A stretch of 64,000 nucleotides of DNA, taken from the NCBI GenBank assembly GCA_963822175.1, contig CAWGGJ010000005.1:1-64000 (forward strand). The letters are read 5' to 3'. Origin of the DNA: FEB-25 sp963822175. Lineage in GTDB: Bacteria; Chloroflexota; Anaerolineae; Anaerolineales; UBA4823. The translations under genes were made by a program, and so were the position numbers. The notes beneath the pieces were generated by a model that was given only the letters and a program-made list of their open reading frames with translations, did no database searches and was not told the DNA's origin. Positions 26,359 to 35,479 of this stretch are shown piece by piece (the first letter of the stretch is position 1; each line of letters begins with the position of its first letter).

Positions 26359-29300
26359 ATGGGATTCATCCACCTGCGATCGCATTCCTATTATTCATTT
26401 TCACGTGGTCTGCCCTCACCGCAACAGCTTGCCCAAGCAGCTGCAGCGTTCGGGATGCCAGCCTTGGGGTTGACCGACCACCATACCCTGACTGGCGCGA
26501 TCGAGTTCCATGATGCCTGCCTTGAAGCCGGGATAAAACCCATTCTGGGGTTGGGAATCGAGACCGCACCCCCGCAAGATATGGAAAATATAGGGGCCGG
26601 CAGGTTGACCCTTCTTGCCATGGATATGACCGGGTGGCGTAGCCTGTGCCGGATCAGCAGCAGCCTGGCCGGAGACGAGGATACCCTTTCATTTAAGAAA
26701 CTGGGTAATGAAAACACGGGGTTGATTTGTTTGACAGGTGGCAGGCAGTCGACATTGACAAAGCTGGTTGCCTCCAGGCAGCGCCAGCTTACAGAAGGTT
26801 GGCTCTCCCATTTGAGCGAGTTGTTCACCGGACGCCTGTACATCGAATTACAAAATCATGCCCCTGAAGATGTTGAGTTGTGCGTGAGCCTGGCCACCCT
26901 GGCTCACAGGTTGCGCCTACCAATTGTTGCCACTCACGACATTCATTACCTTTCACCAGGAGATGCTCACCTGCAGCAGGTGCAGACAGCCATCCGGTTG
27001 ATCCGTCCAATCAAGGAGCTGGATGCAAGCGTTACTGCGCCTCCTCGGGCAGATTTCATCAGTCCACAAGAAATGGCTGAGCGCATGCCTAATTTTCCAC
27101 GGGCCATCGAAGCCACACAAGAGATTGCCGAACGCTGCCAGCTGGAACTACCCCTGGGCAGGCCACATTTTCCCGATCTATCTTTACCAGCTGGGATGAC
27201 CACCCAGGAATTACTTCGCCAAAAAGCTCTGGATGGTGCAAATAGACTATATGGGCAGATCACTCCCGAGCTGCAAGCACGCCTGGAGCATGAGCTGTCG
27301 GTGATCGGGGAGTATGGATATTCATCATTGTTCCTGATCGTGGAAGAGATCCTAAACTTTGCCCGCCAGGAGGGGATCCCTTTCTCTTCACGGGGTTCAG
27401 CTGCTTCGTCATTGGTGGCTCACTGCCTGGGGATCACCTCGCCTGACCCGATCCGCCTGAACCTGTACTTCGAACGTTTCCTGAATCCCGCCCGGGCAAC
27501 CCCTCCCGATATTGATACTGACCTGTGCTCCCGACGCAGGGATGAAGTGATCCGCTTTGTTTACCAGCGCTTTGGAGAGGACCGGGTCGGCACGGTAGCC
27601 ACCATCAATCGCTTTCGCAGCCGCTCAGCATTGCGCGAGGTGGCAAAAGCCTATGGTTTACCTCCCGAGGAAGTGAGCGTACTGGCAGATAGTCTTCCCT
27701 ACCGCTGGTTTGGTCCTTCCAGCCGGGGAAGCAACAGGGACGACCCTTTTGCTGATTTATCCGAGCGTTACCGCTCCCCGACACACCGGGCAATTTTTGC
27801 CGATGCAGCTGCCCTGGTTGGCATACCACACCACCTGTCTGTCCATCCGGGTGGGGTGGTGATCAGTCCGGGTCCACTCACCGACCTGGCTCCCACCCAG
27901 ATGGCGGCAAAAGGGGTAACCATCACCCAATTTGACCTGGATTCGATCGAGCGCCTGGGACTGGTCAAAATCGACCTGCTGGGCATCCGCGGACTCACCG
28001 TGTTAGGTGATGTGGTTGAAATCATCGCCAAAGAAAGGCAGCCCGAAGAACCTCACCTCAGAAAAACCATGCTCACTGAAATCCTGGATACCATCCCCAT
28101 CACTGACCATGCAGTCAGCCAGATGGTCAGCCAGGGGAGGACCATCGGCTGTTTTCAGATCGAAAGCCCGGGCATGCGTGCAACCTTGAAGGAGGTCAAA
28201 GCCACCAGTGTGGACGATATCATGGTTGCCCTGTCGCTCTACCGCCCCGGCCCACTAACCGGAGGATTGAAGGATTCGTTTGTGAAGCGCCATCTGGGCA
28301 GGGAAGCCACCGAGCACCTGCATTCAGCCCTCGAACCTTTGCTGGCAGATACTTATGGGGTGATCCTGTATCAGGAGCAGGTTTTACGGATCGCACATGA
28401 GCTGGCTGGACTGACATTAGCAGATGCGGACATGCTACGCCGGGCGATGTCTCACTTTGACCCGGGAAAACAGATGCAAACATTGCAAGAGAAGTTCGTG
28501 GCTGGTGCCTGGGAGAGAAACCAGGTTCCTGAAGATATTGCCAATCGTATCTGGGAGCTGATGGCAGCGTTTGCAGGGTATGGCTTCCCAAAAGCCCACG
28601 CTGCCTCTTACGCCCAGGTAAGTTGGCGATCAGCCTGGTGCAAGACCCATTACCCGGCGTTTTTCATGGCAGCAGTGCTAGCCAATTGGGGCGGATATTA
28701 TAGCCAGCGCATCTATATGACCGAAGCCCGCCGCCTGGGTTTGAAGATTCGTCCACCCCAGGTCAACCATGCCGGGCGCGAGTTCAGTGTAAAGATATTT
28801 GAAGCCCAACCTGTATTGATCATGGGGCTGGACCAGGTGCGTGATCTGACCCGGCGTACTCAGGCAGCCATCCTGCAGGAACGACCTTTCAGCTCCCTGG
28901 CGGATTTCCTCAGCCGGGTTGACCCACGACCAATCGAAGCTGAAAACCTGGTTAAAACAGGCGCACTAGAAGACCTGGGTAAGATCCCGGAGCTTCTTCA
29001 CCAGCTGGAACACGGTGGCTGGAGGGGCGGGCAGTTGTCACTTTTTTCACTGGGAGATGAAAGTCCAGATGACTGGAGCGTGGAGCAAAAGGTGGCAGCC
29101 CAGGAAGAGATCCTCGGCACAGGTGTGATCGCCCACCCGCTGCAACAGGTGGAGAAGCAGATCAGTGAAGCTGGAGCATTGACCACCGTTGAAGCTGCCT
29201 CCCGGTTAGAACAACATGTGCGCGTGGCAGGGATGCGCCAGATCTGGCGACGCAGCCGGACATCACGCGGGGATTATATCTATTTCATGTCGCTGGAAGA

Positions 29301-29463
29301 CCTGGAAGGGATGTTGGATGTGGTGATCACGACTGAGGTGTACCAGCGATCAAAGGCAGCGTTATCCACGGCTGGGCCTTATGTGGTCGAGGGGCTGGTA
29401 AGCCTGGACAGCCAACGTGGTGAACCGATCATCCGGGCGGAACGGATCTGGGCACTCAGGTAA
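26359..29463 (+). CDS. dnaE2: DNA polymerase III alpha subunit, DnaE2-like error-prone type
   Basis: The ATG at 26359 begins the PHP domain at once (GFIHLRSHSYYSFSRG, LTDHHTLTGAIEF); an upstream in-frame ATG would add 18 unlikely residues. The 1,034-residue protein has the C-family polymerase core with FSSRGSAASSLVAHCLGIT, the catalytic PDIDTDLCSRRR, VSVHPGGVVI-like LSVHPGGVVIS, SLYRPGPL and GFPKAHAASYA, then a helix-hairpin-helix and a C-terminal OB region. Length and lack of a long C-terminal tail fit the DnaE2/ImuC group, used in translesion synthesis, rather than the replicative enzyme. ImuA and ImuB are not next to it, so the label is tentative. Confidence 0.85.
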   Translation: MGFIHLRSHSYYSFSRGLPSPQQLAQAAAAFGMPALGLTDHHTLTGAIEFHDACLEAGIKPILGLGIETAPPQDMENIGAGRLTLLAMDMTGWRSLCRISSSLAGDEDTLSFKKLGNENTGLICLTGGRQSTLTKLVASRQRQLTEGWLSHLSELFTGRLYIELQNHAPEDVELCVSLATLAHRLRLPIVATHDIHYLSPGDAHLQQVQTAIRLIRPIKELDASVTAPPRADFISPQEMAERMPNFPRAIEATQEIAERCQLELPLGRPHFPDLSLPAGMTTQELLRQKALDGANRLYGQITPELQARLEHELSVIGEYGYSSLFLIVEEILNFARQEGIPFSSRGSAASSLVAHCLGITSPDPIRLNLYFERFLNPARATPPDIDTDLCSRRRDEVIRFVYQRFGEDRVGTVATINRFRSRSALREVAKAYGLPPEEVSVLADSLPYRWFGPSSRGSNRDDPFADLSERYRSPTHRAIFADAAALVGIPHHLSVHPGGVVISPGPLTDLAPTQMAAKGVTITQFDLDSIERLGLVKIDLLGIRGLTVLGDVVEIIAKERQPEEPHLRKTMLTEILDTIPITDHAVSQMVSQGRTIGCFQIESPGMRATLKEVKATSVDDIMVALSLYRPGPLTGGLKDSFVKRHLGREATEHLHSALEPLLADTYGVILYQEQVLRIAHELAGLTLADADMLRRAMSHFDPGKQMQTLQEKFVAGAWERNQVPEDIANRIWELMAAFAGYGFPKAHAASYAQVSWRSAWCKTHYPAFFMAAVLANWGGYYSQRIYMTEARRLGLKIRPPQVNHAGREFSVKIFEAQPVLIMGLDQVRDLTRRTQAAILQERPFSSLADFLSRVDPRPIEAENLVKTGALEDLGKIPELLHQLEHGGWRGGQLSLFSLGDESPDDWSVEQKVAAQEEILGTGVIAHPLQQVEKQISEAGALTTVEAASRLEQHVRVAGMRQIWRRSRTSRGDYIYFMSLEDLEGMLDVVITTEVYQRSKAALSTAGPYVVEGLVSLDSQRGEPIIRAERIWALR

Positions 29464-29497
29464 CCACCTGGCACAAATGCGTCCGGATAGGTTGCGA

Positions 29498-30730
29498 TCA
29501 CTCCTGAGGTAGCTTACTCACCAAATAAACCTGCCGGACCTGGTCCAGCCTTTCAAGAGAGATGTGCAATAGATCCCAGGAAATGGCCAGACCGGCTACT
29601 CCGGAACTCTTCACCGCAAGCAGGTCAGACCTGATTTGATCCCTACGAAGACTTGTCACCCCCTCTAGCTCTACCAGCTCCATTCCAGCCAGGGTTGGCA
29701 CCGAACATGCTGCGACTCCAACCCTAATTTCCTTCTCCAACGCCAGGCTGGAGAGACCTTCTCTTTCAAGTGCCCTGATACTCGAGGGTAATGGCAGGTC
29801 TATGGAATGGCTCATCAAATCAAATGCGTCTCCTTCATTGAGATGGGCAGTAGAAGTAAGAAAATGGAACAAACCGGACAATTCAAATGGTAGACCAGCG
29901 GGACCGAGGGTATGGGCATAGGTCATCAGCTTGATCCAATCGACCATCCCACTCAAACCCCTGAGATCCTGCCCGACCAAGTGCGTCAGGCTGGGGGAAT
30001 AACAATCCAGACCGATTTCCAAGCCTGCCGTTCTCAACGGCTGAGAGATACTTGTAAGAAAGTCACACACACTGTGCTTGCGAAAAGCAAGCCATTGGCT
30101 GATTGCTTGCCACGGACCGGAATTTGCGGGATCTGCCTTACCAGAGAGCAAGGTTTTTACCAGGGATAAGCGCCCCTCTTGTTTCTTGGTTTGAGCCAGG
30201 ATGTCGGTCCTGATTTGACCGAGATCCAAACCAACCAAAGCCGCTTTACGTATACAGTGCTCACAAAAGCAGCCCAGGTCGTTAATGGGGTCAGCAGATG
30301 GTGACGGAAATCGCACCCGGTCCAGAAAAAACCCCTGGTACAGCCCCTGGCGGACCAGATGGTCCAAATGTGAGGCGACTGCTTCTTGCACACCTGGGTG
30401 GTTGGGGCAGGCAAAGGTAAATTCAGGCAGGCCGTGATATCCCGTCACTTTATGTCCTGCCAAACCATGCGTCTGCCAGTCAAGACGCGGTTGAAGAACC
30501 CCGTCCCCAGTAAGTAGAGGCTGCCATCTCAAGAAGCGGATACCCAGGCGTTCAGCTTCCTTACGGCAAGCGTTAAGCAGAAACATGGGCACATGCCACC
30601 CAATCAGAAGGTGAGTGAATGGCAATCTTTCAGCTGCTGCACGAAGCTTATTAACCACAAGCTTCAGATCCAATTGTGCAATCTCGGGGGAGTTTTCGAG
30701 ATACTGAATAGTGATAAAGTTAGTTTTCAT
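29498..30730 (-). CDS. Putative TIM-barrel glycoside-hydrolase-like protein
   Basis: The frame is open to 30844, but its first codons overlap a strong minus-strand terminator (30804-30831), so I use the ATG at 30730 with AGGGG upstream (30769 is also possible). The 410-residue protein has a barrel-like alternation of strands and the motifs LYQGFFLDRVRFPSPS and LGCFCEHCIRKA, which recall the 'DG-x-x-x-D-x-x-R-x-P' loop and the Cys cluster of glycosyl-hydrolase-like 10 proteins; then GLEIGLDCYSPSL and WIKLMTYAHTLGP. It lacks a signal peptide with this start. Substrate unknown. Confidence 0.65.
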   Translation of the reverse strand: MKTNFITIQYLENSPEIAQLDLKLVVNKLRAAAERLPFTHLLIGWHVPMFLLNACRKEAERLGIRFLRWQPLLTGDGVLQPRLDWQTHGLAGHKVTGYHGLPEFTFACPNHPGVQEAVASHLDHLVRQGLYQGFFLDRVRFPSPSADPINDLGCFCEHCIRKAALVGLDLGQIRTDILAQTKKQEGRLSLVKTLLSGKADPANSGPWQAISQWLAFRKHSVCDFLTSISQPLRTAGLEIGLDCYSPSLTHLVGQDLRGLSGMVDWIKLMTYAHTLGPAGLPFELSGLFHFLTSTAHLNEGDAFDLMSHSIDLPLPSSIRALEREGLSSLALEKEIRVGVAACSVPTLAGMELVELEGVTSLRRDQIRSDLLAVKSSGVAGLAISWDLLHISLERLDQVRQVYLVSKLPQE

Positions 30731-30803
30731 CTCACCCCTGCTTATCAAATTCCGATCTTCGTATTCCATAGGACTATTATATCTTTCCACCCGCTGTAAA
30801 ATG

Positions 30804-30831
30804 CAAAAAAGACCCCTCAAAGGGGTCTTGA
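30804..30831 (-). terminator. Rho-independent terminator downstream of the first peroxidase gene
   Basis: On the minus strand AAGACCCCT and AGGGGTCTT form a stem with a short loop followed by TTTTTTGC. It lies 137 bases beyond the peroxidase stop. Confidence 0.88.
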
Positions 30832-30927
30832 AACTTATCTGCAATGTTGATCGTATGAGCCATTATATGGCTTCGGCTCCTGAAGTAGATCATTTAATTA
30901 GCTTGTAAGACTCTGACTTTTAGCAGA

Positions 30928-30959
30928 ATTCTGGGGAGAGTTAGCACCCTCCCCAGAAT
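30928..30959. terminator. GC-rich hairpin just after peroxidase copy 1
   Basis: ATTCTGGGGAG (30928-30938) pairs with CTCCCCAGAAT (30949-30959), about ten bases after the stop. Closely similar hairpins follow peroxidase copy 2 and the multicopper oxidase. With no T-run it may protect the 3' end rather than terminate. Confidence 0.6.
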
Positions 30960-30967
30960 CATGGTGA

Positions 30968-32323
30968 TTATCTCTGAAAATAGCCGTCGGAAAGGGTCTT
31001 CAGGAAGGACACGATGTTGTTTAATTGCATCATCGGGAACATGTTCAGCGTGGCCAGGTTTTGGTCCACTTCTGGAGGCGGGAACATATTCCCCATACCA
31101 CGGCAACCACCACCCATGCCACCGCCACCCATGCCACCGCAGCCACCACCCATCATGCCACGCCAGTGGTAGAAGGAGACGATATCATTCAAAGACTTGA
31201 AATAGCCGTTGTGCCCATATGCCTTGACAAAGTTGTCCGATGGACGCAGGGCAACATTACGCAGGGTGGGAACTTTTTGTTTTCCCAGCTCCGGCTCGTA
31301 GACCTCCGGACCGTACCCAGCGCTCTTCAGGTAACCGCCCAGGCCATAATCCACCCAATTCTCCCCATCAGGATTGATTTCAACAGGCATGTCATAGAAT
31401 GGATTGTTCGGATTCTTGGGCATCCCGATGTTGTCGTAGCTAAAGTCGGTGAATAGGGGATAGCCAGCAGAGCCAGGCTGCAGGGAGTGACAAGTGGAAC
31501 AGCCTGCACGCGTATTGAACACAGCCAAGCCTTGTAGCTCGGCATCGCTAAGTCCCAGGTTCCGGAAGGCTGTCCAGCGGTTAGGATCACCCCCACCACT
31601 CGGGCAACCACCTCCACCCCCACCTGTCCCGCACTTGATCTTGGTGACATCCTTGCCAGCAGCCCTGGCCCTATCCCAAAAAAGGTCAAACTTTGAGCTG
31701 AATGGGTTGACTTCGTCACTGCGCTCGTAGGCTGCAATGGAACGGGCGATCTTCTCATATACTCCAGCCACATCCGACGCGCAGTTGAGTGAACCTGCAC
31801 CCCACGCCACTTCAAAGAGATCTGCATAGGCAGACCCTGCCACAAGATTGCACAGCGTCTCAGCGTCAGGAATGGCCTGCTCGAGCGGGTTGAGGAATGG
31901 CCCCTGGGCTTGTTCAGCCAATGGGTCGCCCAGGGTATTGCCGGTGGCGCGTCCATCCCAGAACATTCCACCGATCCAAGAGCCAGCTGCATCCTGATGA
32001 AGGTTGGGACTATCACCGGCATAAGCTGCCGCGGGTGGTTTGCGATTACCGAAGAGAGCTTGGACAGAACCCTGATAAACAACGGTGCTCGCATTTACTT
32101 GTGAGTCCGGACCAGTGTATCCCACTCCCGGCCCATGGCAGGTGGCACACGACTGGTTTCCGTTCACCGACAAATTTGTGTCGAAGAACAATGCCTTACC
32201 AAGAGCTTCGATAGCATCGAGTTCCGGTTGAGCATCCTGGGCTAATGCTGTGGAACGTGTTCCAAGCATAACTATTCCAGCAAGCAACAATATAAAAACC
32301 AAGATCCATGAAAGCTTTTTCAT
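30968..32323 (-). CDS. Di-haem cytochrome c peroxidase family protein, copy 1
   Basis: The start at 32323 follows GGAGGAG; an earlier ATG adds 17 residues before a clear signal peptide (MKKLSWILVFILLLAGIVML ... ALAQ). The 451-residue protein has two CxxCH haem sites, CATCH at 59-63 and CSTCH at 275-279, and the family segments GKALFFDTNLSVNGNQSC, MFWDGRATG, PFLNPLEQ and KVPTLRNVALRPS. Unusual for the family are a Gly-rich insertion at 231-245 (CGTGGGGGGCPSGGG) and a Gly/Met/Cys stretch at 388-413. It should be secreted and reduce peroxide or act in electron transfer like MauG/CcpA relatives. It is a tandem duplicate of the next gene upstream. Confidence 0.9.
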   Translation of the reverse strand: MKKLSWILVFILLLAGIVMLGTRSTALAQDAQPELDAIEALGKALFFDTNLSVNGNQSCATCHGPGVGYTGPDSQVNASTVVYQGSVQALFGNRKPPAAAYAGDSPNLHQDAAGSWIGGMFWDGRATGNTLGDPLAEQAQGPFLNPLEQAIPDAETLCNLVAGSAYADLFEVAWGAGSLNCASDVAGVYEKIARSIAAYERSDEVNPFSSKFDLFWDRARAAGKDVTKIKCGTGGGGGGCPSGGGDPNRWTAFRNLGLSDAELQGLAVFNTRAGCSTCHSLQPGSAGYPLFTDFSYDNIGMPKNPNNPFYDMPVEINPDGENWVDYGLGGYLKSAGYGPEVYEPELGKQKVPTLRNVALRPSDNFVKAYGHNGYFKSLNDIVSFYHWRGMMGGGCGGMGGGGMGGGCRGMGNMFPPPEVDQNLATLNMFPMMQLNNIVSFLKTLSDGYFQR

Positions 32324-32410
32324 TTTTTCTCCTCCAATCGTTTTTATGATTGTTCTTTTTTTTGTAATTTGCAATTGTATATTAGTATAAACAAATTCTC
32401 AGTGATTTCG

Positions 32411-32424
32411 TGTGATATTTCACA
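32411..32424. promoter_or_regulatory. CRP/FNR-like palindrome upstream of peroxidase copy 1
   Basis: TGTGATATTTCACA is a near-perfect palindrome (TGTGA, four bases, TCACA) 88 bases upstream of the start. A matching site (TGTAGTATTTCACA) is found 97 bases upstream of copy 2. Half sites are CRP-like with the FNR-like four-base spacing. Function is inferred from conservation between the two copies. Confidence 0.5.
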
Positions 32425-32444
32425 ATATACTTGGTATTTTTTTC

Positions 32445-32474
32445 CCTGAAGAGCAGGGGTCTGCTCCCCAGGGC
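32445..32474. terminator. Hairpin upstream of peroxidase copy 1 / downstream of copy 2
   Basis: CCCTGAAGAGCAG and CTGCTCCCCAGGG pair with two mismatches. On the minus strand it lies about 150 bases after copy 2. Its counterpart lies after the multicopper oxidase (34123-34150). Confidence 0.5.
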
Positions 32475-32581
32475 TTTACTTATATGCTGATTTTATGCTT
32501 CAAGAAGCAAGAAGATGGTGGTAGGTTTTCAATTCAGTGTTAGCCTCCTTAATTCACTATTTCGCATAAGTGAGAGATTCT

Positions 32582-32603
32582 GGGGAGGGATTGCTCCCTC
32601 CCC
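32582..32603. terminator. GC-rich hairpin just after peroxidase copy 2
   Basis: GGGGAGGGA (32582-32590) pairs perfectly with TCCCTCCCC (32595-32603), 14 bases after the stop. Confidence 0.65.
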
Positions 32604-32616
32604 TTGATCAAGGAAA

Positions 32617-33994
32617 CTATCTCTGATAATAACCGTCCGACAGGGTCCTCAAGAAGGCGACAATGTTGTCTACCTGCGGCCGGGGGAACATCGATAATGG
32701 GGTTCGATTCTGGTCCACTTCCGGTGGTGGGAACATATCTTGCATGTTATCGCACATACCACCACCCATGCCGCCACCCATCCCATCACAGCCATTGTCC
32801 ATCATGGCACGCCAGTGGTAGAAGAAGACAATATCCTCCAGTGACTTGAAGTAGCCGTTATGTCCGTAAGCCTTGACAAAGTCTTCCGAAGGCCGCAGGT
32901 CGACATTTCGCAGGGTGGGTACTTTTTGTTTCCCCAGCTCCGTCTCGTAGACCTCCGGAGGATACCCGGCGCTCTTCAGGTAACCGCCCAGGCCATAATC
33001 CACCCAGTTCTCGCCATCCGGGTTCCATGCCTGGGGCATGTCGTAGAATGGGTTGTCCGGGTTTTTGGGGACACCAATGTTATCGTAGCCAAAATCGGTG
33101 AATAGCGGATAGCCAGCAGCTCCAGGTTCGATCGAGTGACAGGAGGAGCAGCCAGCCCTGTCGTTGAATACAGCCAGGCCTTGCAGCTCAGCATCGCTCA
33201 ACCCCAGGTTGCGGTAAGCCGTCCAGCGGTAGGGGCTTGACCCACCACCAGGGCAACCCATACCCATACCGCCACCACCGCCGCCACCACCGCCGCCTGT
33301 TCCGCACCTGATCTTGGTGACATCCTTGCCAGCAGCGTCGGCATTGTCCCAGAACAGGTCAAACTTCGAGCTGAATGGATTTACTTCCGTGCTCCGCTCG
33401 TAGGCAGCCACCGAGCGACCGATCTTCTCGTATACCCCGGCTGTATCCTTGGCACAGTCGAGTGAGCCTGCACCCCAAACCTGCCTGAAAAGGTTGGCAT
33501 ACTCGGATTGTTTCACCCGCACGCACAATACCTGGGCATTGGCCAATGCCTGCTCGAGTGGGTTCAGGAACGGTCCCTGGGCCTGTTCAGCCAGTGGGTC
33601 ACCCAGCGTTGCGCCGGTAGCCCGTCCATCCCAGAACATGCCGCCGAACCAGGCTCCATCGGTCTCACTGAAGTGGAGCAACGGGCTGTCGCCGGCATAC
33701 GCCGAAGCGGGTGGTTTTCGGTTCCCAAAGTGATTGGGCAACGCCCCCTGATAAACTGCACCACTTGCATTGATCAGCGCATCCGGGCCGGTATAACCGA
33801 CTTCTGCCGCGTGGCAGGCTGCGCATGACTGGGTGCCGTTCGCTGAAAGGTCCTGTGTCGAAGAACATGGCTTTGCCAAGTTCCTCAATCGGGGTTAGTC
33901 CTGGATCCTGGGCTAATACGGTCGAGCGGGAGCCGAATATAAACAGACCCGCCAGCAGAACGAATACAATGGTGATAAACGCTAATTTTCTCAT
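32617..33994 (-). CDS. Di-haem cytochrome c peroxidase family protein, copy 2, with one frameshift
   Basis: The signal peptide and first residues (MRKLAFITIVFVLLAGLFIF ... VLAQ, EELGKAMFFDT) are in one frame from 33994; the rest (DLSANGTQSCAACHAAEVGY onward) is in another. The break is at about 33853, where ACAGGACC carries one G too many compared with the aligned codons ACA GAC CTT of copy 1's pattern FFDTNLS. Removing it gives a protein of about 458 residues with haem sites CAACH and CSSCH, the same Gly-rich insertion (longer here, nine consecutive Gly after CGT) and the same Met/Gly stretch near the C-terminus. It may be a real recent mutation or a sequencing error. Confidence 0.85.
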
Positions 33995-34090
33995 GCTACA
34001 CTCTCCCTGTGTTTTTGTTAAATTTTTTTACTGGCATTGCTGGTGCAATTTATTTTTAATATTTATATGGACAGATAATCAACGTTTTCG

Positions 34091-34104
34091 TGTAGTATTT
34101 CACA
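34091..34104. promoter_or_regulatory. CRP/FNR-like site upstream of peroxidase copy 2
   Basis: TGTAGTATTTCACA, the counterpart of the palindrome upstream of copy 1, in an otherwise diverged but alignable upstream region (TTTCGTGT before it, CAATA after it in both). Confidence 0.45.
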
Positions 34105-34122
34105 ATAACCTGGTTATTTTTT

Positions 34123-34150
34123 TCCCTGAGGAGCAACCCTGCTCCCCAGG
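34123..34150. terminator. Hairpin downstream of the multicopper oxidase gene
   Basis: CCCTGAGGAGCA pairs with TGCTCCCCAGGG (one mismatch) around a four-base loop. It is the counterpart of the hairpin at 32445-32474. Confidence 0.5.
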
Positions 34151-34258
34151 GATTTCTTAACATTCTAACTTTTAGGATGAAAAGGTGATGAATGACCTGG
34201 AGTATTTTTGCTGATAATTAGTCTCCTTTATTCACTGTTTCACATATGCTATGCTCGG

Positions 34259-34285
34259 TTGGGGGAGGAAGAGACCCTCCCCCAA
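34259..34285. terminator. GC-rich hairpin just after the multicopper oxidase gene
   Basis: TTGGGGGAGG (34259-34268) pairs with CCTCCCCCAA (34276-34285), about 15 bases after the stop. It is similar to the hairpins after both peroxidase genes. Confidence 0.6.
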
Positions 34286-34300
34286 AACTTTTGCTGAAAT

Positions 34301-35479
34301 TTATGGAGCAGCTGCCACGGGTACGACAGCTGACCACACCGTGCCTGCCGTATTGAATGCGCCGACACGGAAATACCACGTCTGCCGGGCGATGGTCCCC
34401 GTCGTGAACGTCGTCACGTTAGCCCCTACCGAGCCTGATCCGGAAACCGGCGGGAAGATACCGGTGGTGTTCCACTGGATCGTATACCCGGTCTCTCCAG
34501 TGACGTTGTTCCAGGTCACTGTCACGCGTTCGTTGTTGCCCTGCCGAACTGCAATGATGGTAGCGATAGTTGGTGTCGCCGGGAGAGCAGGGATGCTCAC
34601 GCTTAAGGTGTTAGAGTAAGCCTTCACAAAAAGGTTTCGCGCTGCCACCCGGTATGTGTATGTGGACCCGGGTAGGGCGGTTGTGTCCAAGAAGGTCATG
34701 TTGCCGTTACCGTTGTGTTGTGGAGCCGTACCGATTTGGGTCCAGTTCAATCCGTCAAACCGCTCAACGATAAATCCGGTCTCGTTATTGGAGTTGTCAC
34801 GCCAGGTCACGTTGATCTGAGGACCCTGTTGGAGCGTCGCACTCAACAATGTCGGAGCATTCGGTGGAGCCGGAACGACTACCTGGGCAGTGTTCGAGTA
34901 AAGGGACGAACCAATTGCATTCACTGCCTTTACCTGATAGCGGAAGGTTGCCCCTTGCTGGATCGTCGGGACGGTCGTGTCAACATATGTGGTGATGTTA
35001 GCGCCAACCGTGCCAATCTGGGCAAAAGCGCCACCGTTTTGTGCTCGCTCGATGACGAAGCCAGTCTCAGTTGTGGCGTTGTCAGTCCAGTTTAGCGTGA
35101 CCACCGGCCCAAAGGCAAGTGTTGCGGACAGGTTGGATGGAGCCTTGGGCGGGTTAAGGACGGTCACCATTAGGGAGACCGATTGGACGGTTAGATCCGG
35201 GAATCCAACAGAACCTGGAAGAAGCGGTTCAGCATCCAGGTAGCCTACGGTGTTCTGGGCGACCACGCGGTACAGGTAATCCGTATACTCGTCGTGGGTC
35301 AGATCAACCATTGTGCGGGTTCCATGGGTATTGGTTTGGTCGAGTGGTGATGTGCTAGTACCGACGTCGACCCAGGTAAGGCCACCGTCCTCTGACCTCT
35401 GAACAAGGAATTGGGTTTCGTTGATCGAGTTATCGTTCCAGGTCAGTGTATTTGTTAGCCCTGTCGAAGGCAAGCCCAT
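34301..35479 (-). CDS. Open C-terminal part of the multicopper oxidase: tandem fibronectin type III domains
   Basis: About 390 continuous codons hold four FnIII-like domains. Each has the W-x-D-N-S/A-x-x-E-T strand (LTWNDNSINETQF, LNWTDNATTETGFVIER, VTWRDNSNNETGFIVER, VTWNNVTGETGYTIQW) and a Y-x-Y-x-V-x-A-x-N strand (YLYRVVAQNT, FRYQVKAVNA, YTYRVAARNL, WYFRVGAFNT). There is no own start signal: the frame joins the oxidase C-terminus (RPVSVALPPIIPDGL) through a one-base shift near 35,450. These modules probably mediate surface or polymer binding. Confidence 0.8.
   Translation of the reverse strand: MGLPSTGLTNTLTWNDNSINETQFLVQRSEDGGLTWVDVGTSTSPLDQTNTHGTRTMVDLTHDEYTDYLYRVVAQNTVGYLDAEPLLPGSVGFPDLTVQSVSLMVTVLNPPKAPSNLSATLAFGPVVTLNWTDNATTETGFVIERAQNGGAFAQIGTVGANITTYVDTTVPTIQQGATFRYQVKAVNAIGSSLYSNTAQVVVPAPPNAPTLLSATLQQGPQINVTWRDNSNNETGFIVERFDGLNWTQIGTAPQHNGNGNMTFLDTTALPGSTYTYRVAARNLFVKAYSNTLSVSIPALPATPTIATIIAVRQGNNERVTVTWNNVTGETGYTIQWNTTGIFPPVSGSGSVGANVTTFTTGTIARQTWYFRVGAFNTAGTVWSAVVPVAAAP

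Noticed and set aside
31025..33828. His/Thr-rich or Pro-rich plus-strand frames opposite the peroxidases
   Set aside because: They are antisense translations of the Gly/Met-rich loops; no own signals.
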